Positions 49,161-59,479 of a stretch of 64,000 nt of DNA are shown in pieces; positions within the stretch are counted from its first letter, which is position 1, and each line of letters starts with the position of its first letter. The stretch comes from Nitrospirae bacterium MYbin6. GTDB taxonomy: Bacteria > Nitrospirota > Thermodesulfovibrionia > Thermodesulfovibrionales > Magnetobacteriaceae. Under the pieces are notes generated by a model that saw nothing but the letters and a program-made list of their open reading frames with translations, made no database searches and was not told where the DNA came from. The DNA is taken from positions 1-64,000 of the forward strand of contig PEAC01000003.1 in the NCBI GenBank assembly GCA_002753305.1, written 5' to 3'. The translations under genes were made by a program, and so were the position numbers.

Positions 49161-50340
49161 CAGCGGCGTAAGGCATATAACAATACTGGGAAGCACAGGC
49201 TCAATAGGGAAAAGCGCGCTTGAGGTAATTGCTGCCTCTGGCGGCAGGCTCAAGGTAGCAGCACTTGCCGCTAATAAGAGTATTGAGCTGTTAAAGCAAC
49301 AAATCCTCACCTTCAGACCGGAAGTAGTGGCCGTTGCAGAGGAAAAAAGTGCAATTGCACTCAGGCAATGGGTCAAAGAGGCCGGTTTTAACGGACGAGA
49401 GCTCAAGATACTCAGCTCACAGGAGGGGGTATGCGAGGCGGCGGCATATGACAAGGCGGACTTCGTAATATCAGCAATCGTAGGGGCCTCGGGCCTCAGG
49501 CCGACACTTGCAGCCATCAGGGCGGCAAAGGACATAGGGCTGGCCAATAAGGAGACCCTTGTAATGGCCGGAGCCGTAGTAATGGATGAGGTAAAGAGAT
49601 ATAACGTAAAGATGCTCCCAGTAGACAGTGAGCACAGCGCCATATTCCAGTGCCTTGAGGGCCGGCCCAAAGGCCACATAAGACGGTTGATTCTTACAGC
49701 CTCAGGTGGGCCATTTTTTGGAAGGCGAAAAGATGAGCTGTCAAATGTTACGGCAGCAGATGCGCTAAAACACCCCAACTGGAGTATGGGAAGCAAGGTT
49801 ACCATTGACAGCGCCACGCTAATGAACAAGGGACTTGAGGTGATAGAGGCACACCATCTGTTTGGTTTTCTGCCTGAGTCCATAGACGTGCTGATTCATC
49901 CGCAGAGCATTATACACTCTATGGTGGAACTGATTGACGGCAGCATTATAGGACAGTTGTCCGTCCCGGATATGAAGGGGCCTATTGCCTACGCGATGAG
50001 CTATCCACAGAGGATGAATAACGTGATAAAAAGACTCTGCCTTGAGGAGATCTCAGCGCTGACTTTTCATAAGCCGGACACGGAGTCGTTCCCTTGCCTT
50101 AAGCTGGCCTATGAGGCACTAGCCTCAGGCGGCACAATGCCCGCGGCAGTGAATGCGGCTAACGAAGAGCTGGTCAAATTGTTTTTAAAGGGCATGATTA
50201 ATTTTACGCAAATACCTGTTATTATAGAAGAGGTGATGATGAAACACAATGTAACCGGGGCAACGCTCGATGCAGTATTTGAGGCTGATAAACGGGCAAG
50301 GAACGAGGCAAAGAAAATCGCTGCGGCGGAGGTATTTTGA
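49153..50340 (+). CDS. dxr: 1-deoxy-D-xylulose 5-phosphate reductoisomerase
   Basis: Second step of the MEP isoprenoid pathway: DXP to 2-C-methyl-D-erythritol 4-phosphate with NADPH. The 395-residue product has the NADPH motif ILGSTGSIGKSALEVI, the metal/substrate site DSEHSAIFQCLEG, SGGPFFGR and HPNWSMGSKVTIDSATLMN. It feeds isoprenoid precursors to uppS two genes upstream. The stop TGA shares a base with the rseP start. Confidence 0.97.
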   Translation: MDSSGVRHITILGSTGSIGKSALEVIAASGGRLKVAALAANKSIELLKQQILTFRPEVVAVAEEKSAIALRQWVKEAGFNGRELKILSSQEGVCEAAAYDKADFVISAIVGASGLRPTLAAIRAAKDIGLANKETLVMAGAVVMDEVKRYNVKMLPVDSEHSAIFQCLEGRPKGHIRRLILTASGGPFFGRRKDELSNVTAADALKHPNWSMGSKVTIDSATLMNKGLEVIEAHHLFGFLPESIDVLIHPQSIIHSMVELIDGSIIGQLSVPDMKGPIAYAMSYPQRMNNVIKRLCLEEISALTFHKPDTESFPCLKLAYEALASGGTMPAAVNAANEELVKLFLKGMINFTQIPVIIEEVMMKHNVTGATLDAVFEADKRARNEAKKIAAAEVF

Positions 50341-51419
50341 TGACAATAGTGTACGCGGTACTGCTTTTAGGGATATTGATATTTGTGCATGAGCTTGGGC
50401 ACTTTATATTTGCAAAGGCAGTGGGAATAAAGGTGACAAAATTTTCACTGGGGATGGGGCCGAAACTGATAGGCAGGAAATACGGCGATACGGAGTACGT
50501 GCTGTCTGCATTTCTGATTGGAGGCTATGTGAAGATGCACGGTGATGAGATGGCAAACGCAGAGGCCACCCATGAGATAGAGGAAAAGGAAAAGGCCTTC
50601 TTTACCCAGCCCGTATACAAACGCGCGATAGTGGTGTGCGCCGGGTCCGTATTTAACATATTGTTTGCAGTTTTGTTGTTTACAGCCATATTCTTTGTGG
50701 GCGTACCCAGGTACCTCGCGGTAGTAGGTGATGTAGCGAAGGACTCACCGGCACTAAGGGCGGGCCTTAAACAAGGGGATATGATAACGCAAATCGGCGA
50801 TACGAAGATACAATACTGGGAAGAGATGACAGAAATAATCCATGAAAGCCCGGGCAAATCTCTCTCTATTACAATTAAGGGTTCAGACGGCATAAGAACA
50901 CTGGCTATAACGCCGGAGAACAAGACGACTAAAAACATATTTGGCGAAGAGGTGCATATGGGGCTGATTGGAATATCCCCAAGCGGAGACTCAAACAAGG
51001 TATCCTATGGCATCTTTGACTCCATCGTTATGGGATTTAAAAAGACCTGGGAGATAATCGTACTACTGCTGGTCTCGCTAGTTAAACTCTTCCAGCGTAT
51101 CATACCTGCAAACACCATAGGCGGTCCCATTATGATATTTCAAATGGCGGCCAAGCAGTCATCGGGCGGCCTGATGAGCTTTGTCATGTTCATGGCCGTA
51201 ATAAGCATTAATCTCGGCGTGTTTAACCTGTTTCCCATACCGATTCTCGACGGAGGCCACATGGTATATCTGGCGATAGAGTCGATAAGAAAAAAACCCC
51301 TGAGTGAGCAGGCCGTGGCGATATCACAAAAAATAGGCTTGGCGCTCTTGCTGATGCTGATGGCCTTTGCAATGTATAATGACGTAATACGCATAATCAC
51401 GGGTGAAAAACTGCCATAG
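50340..51419 (+). CDS. rseP: Site-2 zinc protease RseP
   Basis: An intramembrane metalloprotease that cuts anti-sigma factors and leftover signal peptides. From ATG 50340 (TTG 50337 is also in frame) it has 359 residues. The zinc motif HELGH lies in the first membrane segment (17-21), one PDZ domain follows (about 115-200), and the third zinc-ligand region reads NLFPIPILDGGH. One PDZ is visible, where E. coli has two. No rseA or rpoE homologue is in the window. Confidence 0.95.
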   Translation: MTIVYAVLLLGILIFVHELGHFIFAKAVGIKVTKFSLGMGPKLIGRKYGDTEYVLSAFLIGGYVKMHGDEMANAEATHEIEEKEKAFFTQPVYKRAIVVCAGSVFNILFAVLLFTAIFFVGVPRYLAVVGDVAKDSPALRAGLKQGDMITQIGDTKIQYWEEMTEIIHESPGKSLSITIKGSDGIRTLAITPENKTTKNIFGEEVHMGLIGISPSGDSNKVSYGIFDSIVMGFKKTWEIIVLLLVSLVKLFQRIIPANTIGGPIMIFQMAAKQSSGGLMSFVMFMAVISINLGVFNLFPIPILDGGHMVYLAIESIRKKPLSEQAVAISQKIGLALLLMLMAFAMYNDVIRIITGEKLP

Positions 51420-51436
51420 GAAATACGGGAGTTAAT

Positions 51437-51832
51437 GTGCCAGATACGATAGATGTAAGAATCTACTACGAGGACACGGACTGCGGCGGGGTGGTGTACT
51501 ATGGCAAGTATCTGGGGTTTCTGGAGAGGGCAAGGACGCATTACCTTGAGAAGCGGGGCGTAAAACTCCTTGATATGATGAACGAGGGGATGTATTTTGT
51601 CGTCGTGAACGTCGGTATAAGGTATCATAAACCGGCCAGATACGCTGACATATTAACCATTCACACAGAAATAGAAGAGATATCATACGCCTCAATAACG
51701 TTCAGACATAAAATATACCTGAAGGACATGGAGACAAAAATATCAACTGCTGAGGTAAGGCTGGCAACTGTAGGAACTGAGCTTAAACCAAAGAAAATGT
51801 CCGACGGCCTCATTGAGGCCCTGAAAATCTAA
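51437..51832 (+). CDS. ybgC: YbgC-family acyl-CoA thioesterase
   Basis: Hot-dog-fold thioesterase of 131 residues. The active-site segment [24 protein letters not shown] with its catalytic Asp is intact. It starts at GTG 51437, with GGGAG 5 bases upstream; an ATG two bases earlier leads to a stop after five codons. YbgC is often tied to the Tol-Pal envelope system. Its last four bases overlap the end of the convergent dgt gene. Confidence 0.92.
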   Translation: MPDTIDVRIYYEDTDCGGVVYYGKYLGFLERARTHYLEKRGVKLLDMMNEGMYFVVVNVGIRYHKPARYADILTIHTEIEEISYASITFRHKIYLKDMETKISTAEVRLATVGTELKPKKMSDGLIEALKI

Positions 51833-52878
51833 AAAACAGTCCAGCGCTGCGGTATGAAAATCTTCTCAAATTCCATTAGGGCAAAGCGGTCAGTCATGCC
51901 GGCAATGAAGTCACAGACCCGAGTATGCGGCAGCACGCCGTGTGAGTCAGCATTTTTTACGTCAATGGCGTTTGGAATAAGCTCAACATGCTCACAGTAG
52001 TACCGGTACAGGTTTTCAACGATGTTCTTCGCCTTGTGAAACTCTACCGTTAGTTTGTCACTATCATAGACCCTGGCATGGAGAAAACCGCGCAGATTGT
52101 TTACGGCAGACAGGATGCCATCAGACATGGTGATTCGCTCCGTTGAGGCGTCAAGCGTGCTGTAAATCAGATCCCTGACCATGGTGTCAATCCGCTTGGA
52201 GTGAGACTTGCCAAGTACCGAGGCGATATCTTCCGGTATGTCTTTCCTGTGGATAACCTCGGCCCTCAATGCGTCGTCAAGGTCATGGTTGACGTAGGCA
52301 ATGACGTCTGAGAAGCGAACGATTTGGCCCTCAAGCGTGTCGGGCATCTCTTCTGGCGAGTCGGAGAGGATCTTCCCCATGCCCTTGGAGTGTTTAATGA
52401 TGCCGTTTCTAACTTCATAGGTGAGATTCAGGCCGGCTCCGTTTTTCTCAAGAATATCGACGACCCGCAGGCTCTGGACATAGTGGTCAAACCCACCGGA
52501 GTGAATCTTTCGCAATACTGCCTCACCAGCGTGTCCAAAGGGTGTATGGCCGAGGTCATGCCCCAGGGCGATGGCCTCGGTGAGGTCTTCGTTGAGCCTG
52601 AGGGCGCGCGCGATGGTGCGGGAGATTTGGGATACCTCGAGGACGTGCGTGAGGCGCGTCCTGTAGTGGTCGCCCTTTGGGGCAAAAAATACCTGAGTCT
52701 TGTGTTTCAGGCGCCGGAACGACTTACAGTGGATTATCCTGTCTCTGTCACGCTGGTAGCAGGTGCGTATATCGCCTTCTTTCTCAGCGGTCTGGCGGCC
52801 TCTGGATGCGATGCTCAGAGCGGCGCGCGGGTGTAGAATTATTTTTTCAATTTCCTCTGTCTGCTGCCTGATTTTCAG
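51829..52878 (-). CDS. dgt: Deoxyguanosinetriphosphate triphosphohydrolase-like protein, CTG start
   Basis: An HD-domain dNTPase (dNTP to deoxynucleoside plus triphosphate) of 349 residues. HD metal ligands are H78 (RTRLTHVLE), H107-D108 ([16 protein letters not shown]) and about D199 (YVNHDLDD). The family N-terminus is present: [17 protein letters not shown], then [11 protein letters not shown] and [11 protein letters not shown]. No ATG, GTG or TTG occurs in frame before codon 122 (TTG 52515), which would delete the active site. CTG at 52878 matches the expected N-terminus and has AGAGG (52885-52889) six bases upstream. It begins two bases after the rmuC stop. A sequencing error is the alternative. 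Confidence 0.88.
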   Translation of the reverse strand: MKIRQQTEEIEKIILHPRAALSIASRGRQTAEKEGDIRTCYQRDRDRIIHCKSFRRLKHKTQVFFAPKGDHYRTRLTHVLEVSQISRTIARALRLNEDLTEAIALGHDLGHTPFGHAGEAVLRKIHSGGFDHYVQSLRVVDILEKNGAGLNLTYEVRNGIIKHSKGMGKILSDSPEEMPDTLEGQIVRFSDVIAYVNHDLDDALRAEVIHRKDIPEDIASVLGKSHSKRIDTMVRDLIYSTLDASTERITMSDGILSAVNNLRGFLHARVYDSDKLTVEFHKAKNIVENLYRYYCEHVELIPNAIDVKNADSHGVLPHTRVCDFIAGMTDRFALMEFEKIFIPQRWTVF

Positions 52879-52879
52879 A

Positions 52880-54304
52880 TCATACCTCTTCGTCCGGGTA
52901 TAAGTCTCTTGAGAGGAGTTCGTTTGACAGAAGGCTTCTTGATGGTTCGTGTGTTATAACCTCTAAGGGGACGGTCTCCCCGGAGACGGATACGCCGAGG
53001 ACTTTAAATTTTCTAAGCGTAGGGAGCAACCTCTTGTCAATGGAGGTGACGACGGAGTTATACCCGTCGACGGATTTCTTGATTCCTTTGCCAAGGTCTG
53101 CAAGGTGGCTGATAAATACATTGGAGCGCTCATATAGGTCTTTGGCGGCCTTGCTGATAACTTCGGCGTTTCTGGCCATTTGCTCCTGCCGCCAGCCAAA
53201 GGCGATAGCCCGCAAGAGGGCAATCAGCGTAAAGGGGGTGGAGATTATAATCCTCTTTGTGGCGGCGTCTTCTAAAAGGGCAATATCATGTTCGAGTGCG
53301 GCGCTAAAGAATGACTCCCCGGGAAGAAACAGCACAACAAACTCAGGGGACTTCTTAAACTGCTCCCAGTATGACTTCTGAGCCAGCCTCTCCATGTGCT
53401 CTCTGACGTGGCGCGCGTGTTTTTTGAATAATACCACCCTGTTTTCCTCCGGCGTATCTGATGATATGGCCTCAATATAGGCAAGCAGTGAGACCTTTGA
53501 GTCAACAACGATGTCCCTGTTGGAAGGCAGATGTACTATCATATCAGGCCTGAGTCGTCCCTTGTCCGACTCTACGGTGGTCTGAAGGTCGAAGTCACAG
53601 TACTCGGACATGCCGGCAAGCTCTACGGTCCTGGTAAGTTGAATCTCGCCCCAGCGTCCCCTGACCTGCGGGTTTTTCAACGCTGTAGAGAGGTTTGACG
53701 TCTCCTTCTGAAGCTGTTGATTTGACAGGACGATGTTCTGAATGTGAGTCTGAAGGCTGCCGTGGTCTCTGTCCCATTTGGACTGAAGATCTGTTATCTG
53801 TTGCTCATACTTTTTCAGGGTCTCTGAGAGTGGTGTGACAAGGCCATGAATCTTTTCATGATGCAGGCCGAGGCTGCCCTTGGTTTCAGAGAGGATTCTC
53901 TCAAGGGACTCCGAGGCAAGTCTGATAAAGTCCTCGGAAGTGCTCTTAAGGGCAACCGAGGAGAGGGCGGTGAAGGTGTCTGTGAGGTCTTTTTTTGCGT
54001 TTTCGATAATGAGCTGCTGTGCCTTGAGGTTTTCGTCTGAGGCGGCAAGGCGTGTCTGCATAGCCACGCGGGATTGCCTTTCCTCTGAGAGGTCGTCGCG
54101 CAAGGCGGCAATCTCATTATTTTTATCGGCAAGCTGGCCCTTCAGAGAATCAATCTGAGCCGCGGCAGCCTTTATGTCTCCTTCGAGAGTGGAGCATTTC
54201 AGGTAATGCCCGCTCAGTAACCGGCGGCTTACAACAAGCCATCCTATAACAGCGCCAACGGAAAGCCCTGTTAAAAAAAATATTATATTTCCAACGGTTA
54301 ACAT
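52880..54304 (-). CDS. rmuC: DNA recombination protein RmuC homolog
   Basis: RmuC proteins limit DNA inversions between short repeats and carry a nuclease-like fold. From ATG 54304 it has 474 residues: an N-terminal membrane anchor (about 4-26), a long coiled coil (about 40-190) and the RmuC domain (about 200-430; [35 protein letters not shown]). The coding end provides the ribosome-binding site for the dgt gene. An ATG two codons upstream is possible. Confidence 0.93.
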   Translation of the reverse strand: MLTVGNIIFFLTGLSVGAVIGWLVVSRRLLSGHYLKCSTLEGDIKAAAAQIDSLKGQLADKNNEIAALRDDLSEERQSRVAMQTRLAASDENLKAQQLIIENAKKDLTDTFTALSSVALKSTSEDFIRLASESLERILSETKGSLGLHHEKIHGLVTPLSETLKKYEQQITDLQSKWDRDHGSLQTHIQNIVLSNQQLQKETSNLSTALKNPQVRGRWGEIQLTRTVELAGMSEYCDFDLQTTVESDKGRLRPDMIVHLPSNRDIVVDSKVSLLAYIEAISSDTPEENRVVLFKKHARHVREHMERLAQKSYWEQFKKSPEFVVLFLPGESFFSAALEHDIALLEDAATKRIIISTPFTLIALLRAIAFGWRQEQMARNAEVISKAAKDLYERSNVFISHLADLGKGIKKSVDGYNSVVTSIDKRLLPTLRKFKVLGVSVSGETVPLEVITHEPSRSLLSNELLSRDLYPDEEV

Positions 54305-54460
54305 TAGCAAATTAACAACGGCACTAAAAAAACAGTGCTGATATACAGAAGAAGTATATCACAACAGATAGCCAAAAGAAAATTGCGTGATTTTTCAAAC
54401 CGCGCAAGTGTATAATATTTATCACAATATGAATGAGAGAATTCGGCCGTAGTGGTATAA

Positions 54461-55138
54461 ATGGAAAAATTGCAGAGAAAAGTACCGGAGGGGGGCAGGA
54501 CAGGATTATTTGGCGGGACGTTCAACCCCATACACAATGGCCATTTAAGGGCGGCAGAGGAGATACGCGAGCTGCTGGCCCTTGAGCAGGTGCTGTTTAT
54601 ACCATCAAACAATCCGCCATTAAAAAGAGATACGACGGTGGCTCAGGCACACCATAGATTTGAGATGGCCAGATTGGCTATAGCCGGCAACCCTGCCTTT
54701 GCCCTCTCAGATATCGAATGCAGGACAAATGAGGTATCATATACCATAAATACGATAAAAGAGATAATGAATAGCACGAGTGGCAGCGAATTATTTTTCA
54801 TTTTGGGACTTGATGCCTTTTTAGAGATGCCAAAGTGGTATAAGGCAGAGGAAATCCTGTCGGGTGTGGCGCTTGTAGTAATGTCCAGGCCAACGGTAGA
54901 CAAGGAAAAGATATGGGAATCCCCATATATTGGTGCGGAAGATATAAATGGGGACAGCAGGCAGGCAATATCAATAAAACGCCTGAAAAATGGTAAAAGC
55001 ATAACCATAGCAGAGATAACGCCGATAAACATTTCATCGACAAAAATCAGACAGCTAAGAGGAGAGGGCAGGACAATAAAATATCTCTTGCCCGAAAATG
55101 TAGAATCATATATAATCAACCATGAGCTATATAAATAA
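54461..55138 (+). CDS. nadD: Nicotinate-nucleotide adenylyltransferase
   Basis: Converts nicotinate mononucleotide and ATP to deamido-NAD. The 225-residue product has the nucleotidylyltransferase motif GLFGGTFNPIHNGHLRAAEE with the H-x-G-H site, and ISSTKIRQL near the end. rsfS follows 36 bases later, the usual nadD-rsfS order. The first 12 residues are extra relative to the minimal family start. Confidence 0.95.
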   Translation: MEKLQRKVPEGGRTGLFGGTFNPIHNGHLRAAEEIRELLALEQVLFIPSNNPPLKRDTTVAQAHHRFEMARLAIAGNPAFALSDIECRTNEVSYTINTIKEIMNSTSGSELFFILGLDAFLEMPKWYKAEEILSGVALVVMSRPTVDKEKIWESPYIGAEDINGDSRQAISIKRLKNGKSITIAEITPINISSTKIRQLRGEGRTIKYLLPENVESYIINHELYK

Positions 55139-55174
55139 GTGCTGAAAAAATAAAATATACTTAAAAGGAAGCGT

Positions 55175-55567
55175 GTGCGGAAAATAACGGAAAAGGTAGA
55201 GACAACACTAAAGGCATTACAAGAGAAGCAGGCAAGCGACATAATAACGCTACAGTTAATAGGAATAACGGCAATAGCCGATTATATGGTGATATGTACT
55301 GGAGAAAACCCGCCGCAAATAAAGGCACTTGCAGAGAATGTCGAGGCAAAGCTGAAACAATTGGGCAAGCGCCCAAGAAGTATGCAAGGCCTGGCGAATG
55401 CAAAGTGGGTGCTGATAGACTGTGGAGACGTACTAGTAAATATATTTGACAACGAATACAGGAGATTCTACGAGTTGGAGAAACTCTGGCTTGACGCGCC
55501 AAGAATAGATGTTACAGAAGAGACCCTGCAGCACCAAAACCAGGCAAAAGAAGTGGCAGATGTTTAA
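55175..55567 (+). CDS. rsfS: Ribosomal silencing factor RsfS
   Basis: Binds ribosomal protein L14 and blocks joining of 30S and 50S subunits in starvation. The 130-residue protein has the family patterns ALQEKQASDIITLQL, ADYMVICTG and KWVLIDCGDVLVNIF. It starts at GTG 55175 with AGGAAG upstream and overlaps the next gene by 8 bases. Confidence 0.94.
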   Translation: MRKITEKVETTLKALQEKQASDIITLQLIGITAIADYMVICTGENPPQIKALAENVEAKLKQLGKRPRSMQGLANAKWVLIDCGDVLVNIFDNEYRRFYELEKLWLDAPRIDVTEETLQHQNQAKEVADV

Positions 55568-56870
55568 ATTCATATCGTTTATCATAATAGTGTTTCTATT
55601 TACGATATTTTATCTGGCCTTATATAACATGAATACCGTAAAGCTGATGATAACGAACGAATTTTACTACGAACTGCCGCAGATAGCCCTGATAATGGCC
55701 TCAATAACGACAGGGGCAGCGTTTATGTTTTTGGTATTTGTAGTGAGGGACACACGGCACTACATAAAGGAGAAAAAGCTCCAGAAGAGGCGCAGGAAAG
55801 ACGAGATTGTGGAGCAGTACTACTCAAGGGCGATTCACAACCTGATAGGCAAGCACACGGACGAGGCGCTGGAGGACTTTGAGCTGGCCTTAAGAGAAAA
55901 CGCCGAGCATATACCGTCGCTAATAAAAACAGGTGACATCTACTATGAGAAGTCTGACAATATAAAATCAGTCGAGTACTATCAAAAGGTATTAAAGTCA
56001 GATGACCAGAACATAGAGGCGTTATGCAGATTAGCCGACATAATGATGAGAATGAAGAAGGACGCTGAGGCACTGGAGTATTGCGAGAGGGTATTAGGGC
56101 TAGAACAGGATAATCTGACGGCGCTCTACAAAAAGAGAGAAATCTATGAGACGCAGACAGATTGGGAACAGGTAATACAGACGCAGCGCCAGATAATAAA
56201 TGCCATAGCAAATGCCGCAGAGCTTGAGAAAGAGAAGGATAAGCTGCTTGGCTATAGATATGAAAACGGGAAGCAGAGCCTGGAAAATGGTGACATAGAG
56301 ACAGCAAAAAAGGAATTTAAGGAGATCATAAAGATACAGGAGGACTTTATTCCGGCGCATTTAGGGATAGCAGAGGTGATGCTGAAAGAAGAGGCCATAG
56401 AAGAGGCCGTAACATATCTGGAGAAGGCAAGAGAGCGCACAAAATCGCCAATAATACTCGCAAGGCTTGAGGATCTGCTGATAACAATTGGAGAGCCGTC
56501 GCGTCTTTTAAAGATCTACAGGACGGCAATAACAGAGGACATGGCAAGCGATACACTAAGGTTGTTTCAGGGCAAGCTGTATTACCGGCTTGAGATGCTG
56601 GATGATGCTATGGACACACTAAAGGGATTTGATACTGGGGTATTCTATCCTGAGCTGCACATGTTACGAGGCGGAATATATCTAAAGCGTGGTGAGCTTG
56701 AAAGGGCCGTTGAGGAATTTCTGAGGTTAATAGATATTAAGAAGGCGTTATGGATACCATACATATGCCAACACTGCAAGACACAGTTGGACGAGTGGAG
56801 TGGAAGGTGCCCCGGATGCAGCAAGTGGAACACGCTAACGTTCGACCTTCAGGGGATTTGCAAGATATAA
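55560..56870 (+). CDS. lapB: LapA-LapB fusion: LPS assembly regulator
   Basis: A 436-residue protein from ATG 55560. The first 85 residues have two membrane segments and a basic end (HYIKEKKLQKRRRK), the shape of LapA (DUF1049). The rest is LapB-like: a chain of TPR repeats (about 95-390) and a C-terminal rubredoxin-type zinc site, C-Q-H-C and C-P-G-C in YICQHCKTQLDEWSGRCPGC. In E. coli, LapA and LapB are separate proteins; LapB helps FtsH degrade LpxC and so sets LPS output. A joined form keeps them at 1:1. The call as LapB is strong; the LapA part rests on topology. Confidence 0.88.
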   Translation: MFKFISFIIIVFLFTIFYLALYNMNTVKLMITNEFYYELPQIALIMASITTGAAFMFLVFVVRDTRHYIKEKKLQKRRRKDEIVEQYYSRAIHNLIGKHTDEALEDFELALRENAEHIPSLIKTGDIYYEKSDNIKSVEYYQKVLKSDDQNIEALCRLADIMMRMKKDAEALEYCERVLGLEQDNLTALYKKREIYETQTDWEQVIQTQRQIINAIANAAELEKEKDKLLGYRYENGKQSLENGDIETAKKEFKEIIKIQEDFIPAHLGIAEVMLKEEAIEEAVTYLEKARERTKSPIILARLEDLLITIGEPSRLLKIYRTAITEDMASDTLRLFQGKLYYRLEMLDDAMDTLKGFDTGVFYPELHMLRGGIYLKRGELERAVEEFLRLIDIKKALWIPYICQHCKTQLDEWSGRCPGCSKWNTLTFDLQGICKI

Positions 56871-56892
56871 AATGTTTCACGTGAAACATTTT
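56869..56892. other. parS centromere site (ParB binding)
   Basis: TGTTTCACGTGAAACA (56873-56888) is a perfect match to the bacterial parS consensus TGTTNCACGTGAAACA and sits in a 24-bp perfect palindrome starting right at the lapB stop. It lies in the 53-base gap before a sensor kinase gene, about 50 kb from dnaA. parA and parB are not in the window. I noticed no second copy. Confidence 0.93.
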
Positions 56893-56923
56893 TCTCGCCT
56901 TAACTCAACAGGAGATATGCCGG

Positions 56924-59479
56924 TTGTTTAGCGATGAGTTAGACGATAAGATAAAGTCGATTAAAAATAAGTTGTCCTTTGTCGACAACCTCAGGAAGTC
57001 CCTTAAGGACAGGGTCGAGAGCAATATTACGTCTCTATTCGAGAGCAATATCGTCTTGCAGGAAAGGGTCTTTCAGCGCAGCCTGGAACTCGATAATATC
57101 AATAAAAAACTCCATGCGGAAATCCTTGAGAGAAAACAGGCCGAAGAGGCCCTAAAGCAGAGCGAAAACAGATATAAACGCCTTGTCGGCGCTATCACCG
57201 ACTATATGCACACCGTAGAGGTGTGTGATGGAAAGGCGGTCTCTACCAGCCATGCCCCGGGCTGCATCGCCGTTACCGGATATTCGTCAGATGAGTTTGA
57301 AAGAGACGCGTATCTGTGGTATAGAATGATTCACGAGGCCGACCGCGATTTTGTCAGCTCCATAGCGTTACGTGTGCTTAGTGGTGAGACCGTCTCCCCT
57401 ATAGAACATCGTATCTGGCATAAGGACGGCTCTATCCGGTGGATAAGAAATACCATCGTCCCCAGACATGACAAAGCAGGTCGACTCATTGCCTATGACG
57501 GCCTTATCTCGGATATTACGGACAGAAAGCTCGCAGACGATGCCCTCAGGCAAAGCGAAAACAGATACAAGAGGCTCCTTGGCGCGATAACCGATTATAT
57601 ATACACCGTAGAGATAAGAGACGGTGAGCCTGTATCGACTACTCACGGGCCGGGCTGTGTCGCGGTTACAGGATATACGTCCGAGGAGTTTGTGGCGGAC
57701 TCGTTCCTGTGGCTGCGTATGGTACCTGACGAAGACAGAAATTCCGTTGTCAGGCTCGGGAAAAAGGTCTTGCATGGCGGGATCTTTCAGGCAATTGAAC
57801 ACCGTATCATTCACAAGGACGGACATACCAAGTGGGTGCGTAATACCCCTGTCCCCAGGTACGAATCAGATGGCCGGCTGGTTGCCTATGACGGCCTTGT
57901 TACAGACATTACCGAACGAAAACTGGCCGAAGAGGAGGTCAGAAAAAACAAGGAGGAACTCCAGGACTTCTTCGACAATGCCCACGATATGATTCAGATT
58001 ATCAATTCCGAGGGCAGGTTTTTATATGTCAACCGCTCGTGGCGGGATACCTTAGGTTACACGGATGTTGAGGTGGCCGCTCTCACATTAAACAACATCA
58101 TTCATCCCGATGACAGAGACAAATGTATTGCCCTGTTTAATATGGTCTTAGATGGCGGCTCTATAAGCAATATCGAGATGTCGTTTGTCAAAAAGGATGG
58201 CAGCTCCATTGCTGTTATTGGAAGTGTAAATTGCAGCTATGAAGAGGGCAGGCCCACGGTGGCGCGTGGAATTTTCCACGATTTTACGGAGATTAAAAAG
58301 GCCAAAGAGGCCCTTGAGAAAATAAACGATTTACTTGAGCTTCGCGTAAAGGAAAGGACTGGTGAGCTCCTTCACGCAAATACATATCTTGAGACCGTTC
58401 TGTCTTCCCTGACCGACGCGCTGATTGTCGTCGGGCCGGACCACATTGTTAAAACCGTCAACCAGTCGGCCTTTCAGTTGCTTGATTATTCCGATTGTGA
58501 ACTCGTCGGGAAAAGGGTTTCCGACATATTTGAGGACAATATCAGCGACGATGTCATTAAATATATACGTGAGGCACAGCGAAACGGTATCGCTAAGGAT
58601 GTCTTGATGAATATGAAGACCAGGCAACATGCCACGATTCCCGTCCTTGCCAATCTCTCCAGGCTCGGAAAAAAAGGTAACGACACTATCCTTGTAGCCC
58701 ACGACATGAGAGAGATGAAAAAATTTGAAGAAGAGACCAGGCGTATCCAGATCAAGATGTTGTCATCGTCAAAAATGGCTACACTTGGAGAGATTTCTAC
58801 AGGCATAGCCCATGAGATTAACCAACCCCTTACCTATATCAGCAGTTTCGTACAAGGCCTCTTAATGGATGTTAAAAATAACAGGCTTGACCTGGCAGAT
58901 ACTATGAATGACGCCATTACTGCGTATAACCAGGTTGGGCGCATTGTGGATATTATTCAGCATCTGCGAACCTTTGGGCGCAGAGACGACATTGAGATGC
59001 AGGCCATAAATATCGAATCCATTATTGACAACACTATGCTTCTCATGGGTGAGCGTATAAGGCTCAGTAACATTTCTCTCGTCAGAAATATTGACAGCAA
59101 TTTGCCGGCACTTGCCGGAAACGCCAATCAGCTTGAGCAGGTGTTTATCAATCTCCTGCAAAATGCCATCGACGCCTTACCTATTGACAAGGCAGATGCC
59201 GTGATTCGTATCGCCGCGCGGTTCTCCGCGAAAAAGGAATCGGTAATTATCAGGTTTACCGACAATGGCTCTGGTATTAAAAATGAGATTATCGACAAGA
59301 TATTCGAGCCATTTTTTACCACCAAAGAGGTAGGAAAGGGCACCGGGCTTGGCCTTTCTATTGTCTACGGCATTATAAGCGAGCACAACGGCACGATTCA
59401 CTGTGATTCGACAGTCAACAAGGGTACCGTTTTTACGATAACTTTACCAGTGGATGGCAGCGCTAATGCAAAACGATAA
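56924..59479 (+). CDS. Multi-PAS soluble sensor histidine kinase
   Basis: A cytoplasmic kinase of 851 residues without membrane segments. After a coiled-coil start come four PAS-type domains (about 82-200, 208-325, 338-460, 490-600), then HisKA with phospho-acceptor His near 630 ([12 protein letters not shown]) and HATPase_c ([34 protein letters not shown]). PAS1 and PAS2 are recent duplicates, both starting [15 protein letters not shown]. The start is TTG 56924 with AGGAG about ten bases upstream. It overlaps the next response-regulator gene by 14 bases, forming a three-gene signalling operon. The signal is unknown. Confidence 0.9.
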   Translation: MFSDELDDKIKSIKNKLSFVDNLRKSLKDRVESNITSLFESNIVLQERVFQRSLELDNINKKLHAEILERKQAEEALKQSENRYKRLVGAITDYMHTVEVCDGKAVSTSHAPGCIAVTGYSSDEFERDAYLWYRMIHEADRDFVSSIALRVLSGETVSPIEHRIWHKDGSIRWIRNTIVPRHDKAGRLIAYDGLISDITDRKLADDALRQSENRYKRLLGAITDYIYTVEIRDGEPVSTTHGPGCVAVTGYTSEEFVADSFLWLRMVPDEDRNSVVRLGKKVLHGGIFQAIEHRIIHKDGHTKWVRNTPVPRYESDGRLVAYDGLVTDITERKLAEEEVRKNKEELQDFFDNAHDMIQIINSEGRFLYVNRSWRDTLGYTDVEVAALTLNNIIHPDDRDKCIALFNMVLDGGSISNIEMSFVKKDGSSIAVIGSVNCSYEEGRPTVARGIFHDFTEIKKAKEALEKINDLLELRVKERTGELLHANTYLETVLSSLTDALIVVGPDHIVKTVNQSAFQLLDYSDCELVGKRVSDIFEDNISDDVIKYIREAQRNGIAKDVLMNMKTRQHATIPVLANLSRLGKKGNDTILVAHDMREMKKFEEETRRIQIKMLSSSKMATLGEISTGIAHEINQPLTYISSFVQGLLMDVKNNRLDLADTMNDAITAYNQVGRIVDIIQHLRTFGRRDDIEMQAINIESIIDNTMLLMGERIRLSNISLVRNIDSNLPALAGNANQLEQVFINLLQNAIDALPIDKADAVIRIAARFSAKKESVIIRFTDNGSGIKNEIIDKIFEPFFTTKEVGKGTGLGLSIVYGIISEHNGTIHCDSTVNKGTVFTITLPVDGSANAKR

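Noticed and set aside
51829-52515. A truncated 228-codon dgt pseudogene starting at TTG 52515
   Set aside because: The upstream frame codes the conserved N-terminus and HD motif without interruption up to CTG 52878.
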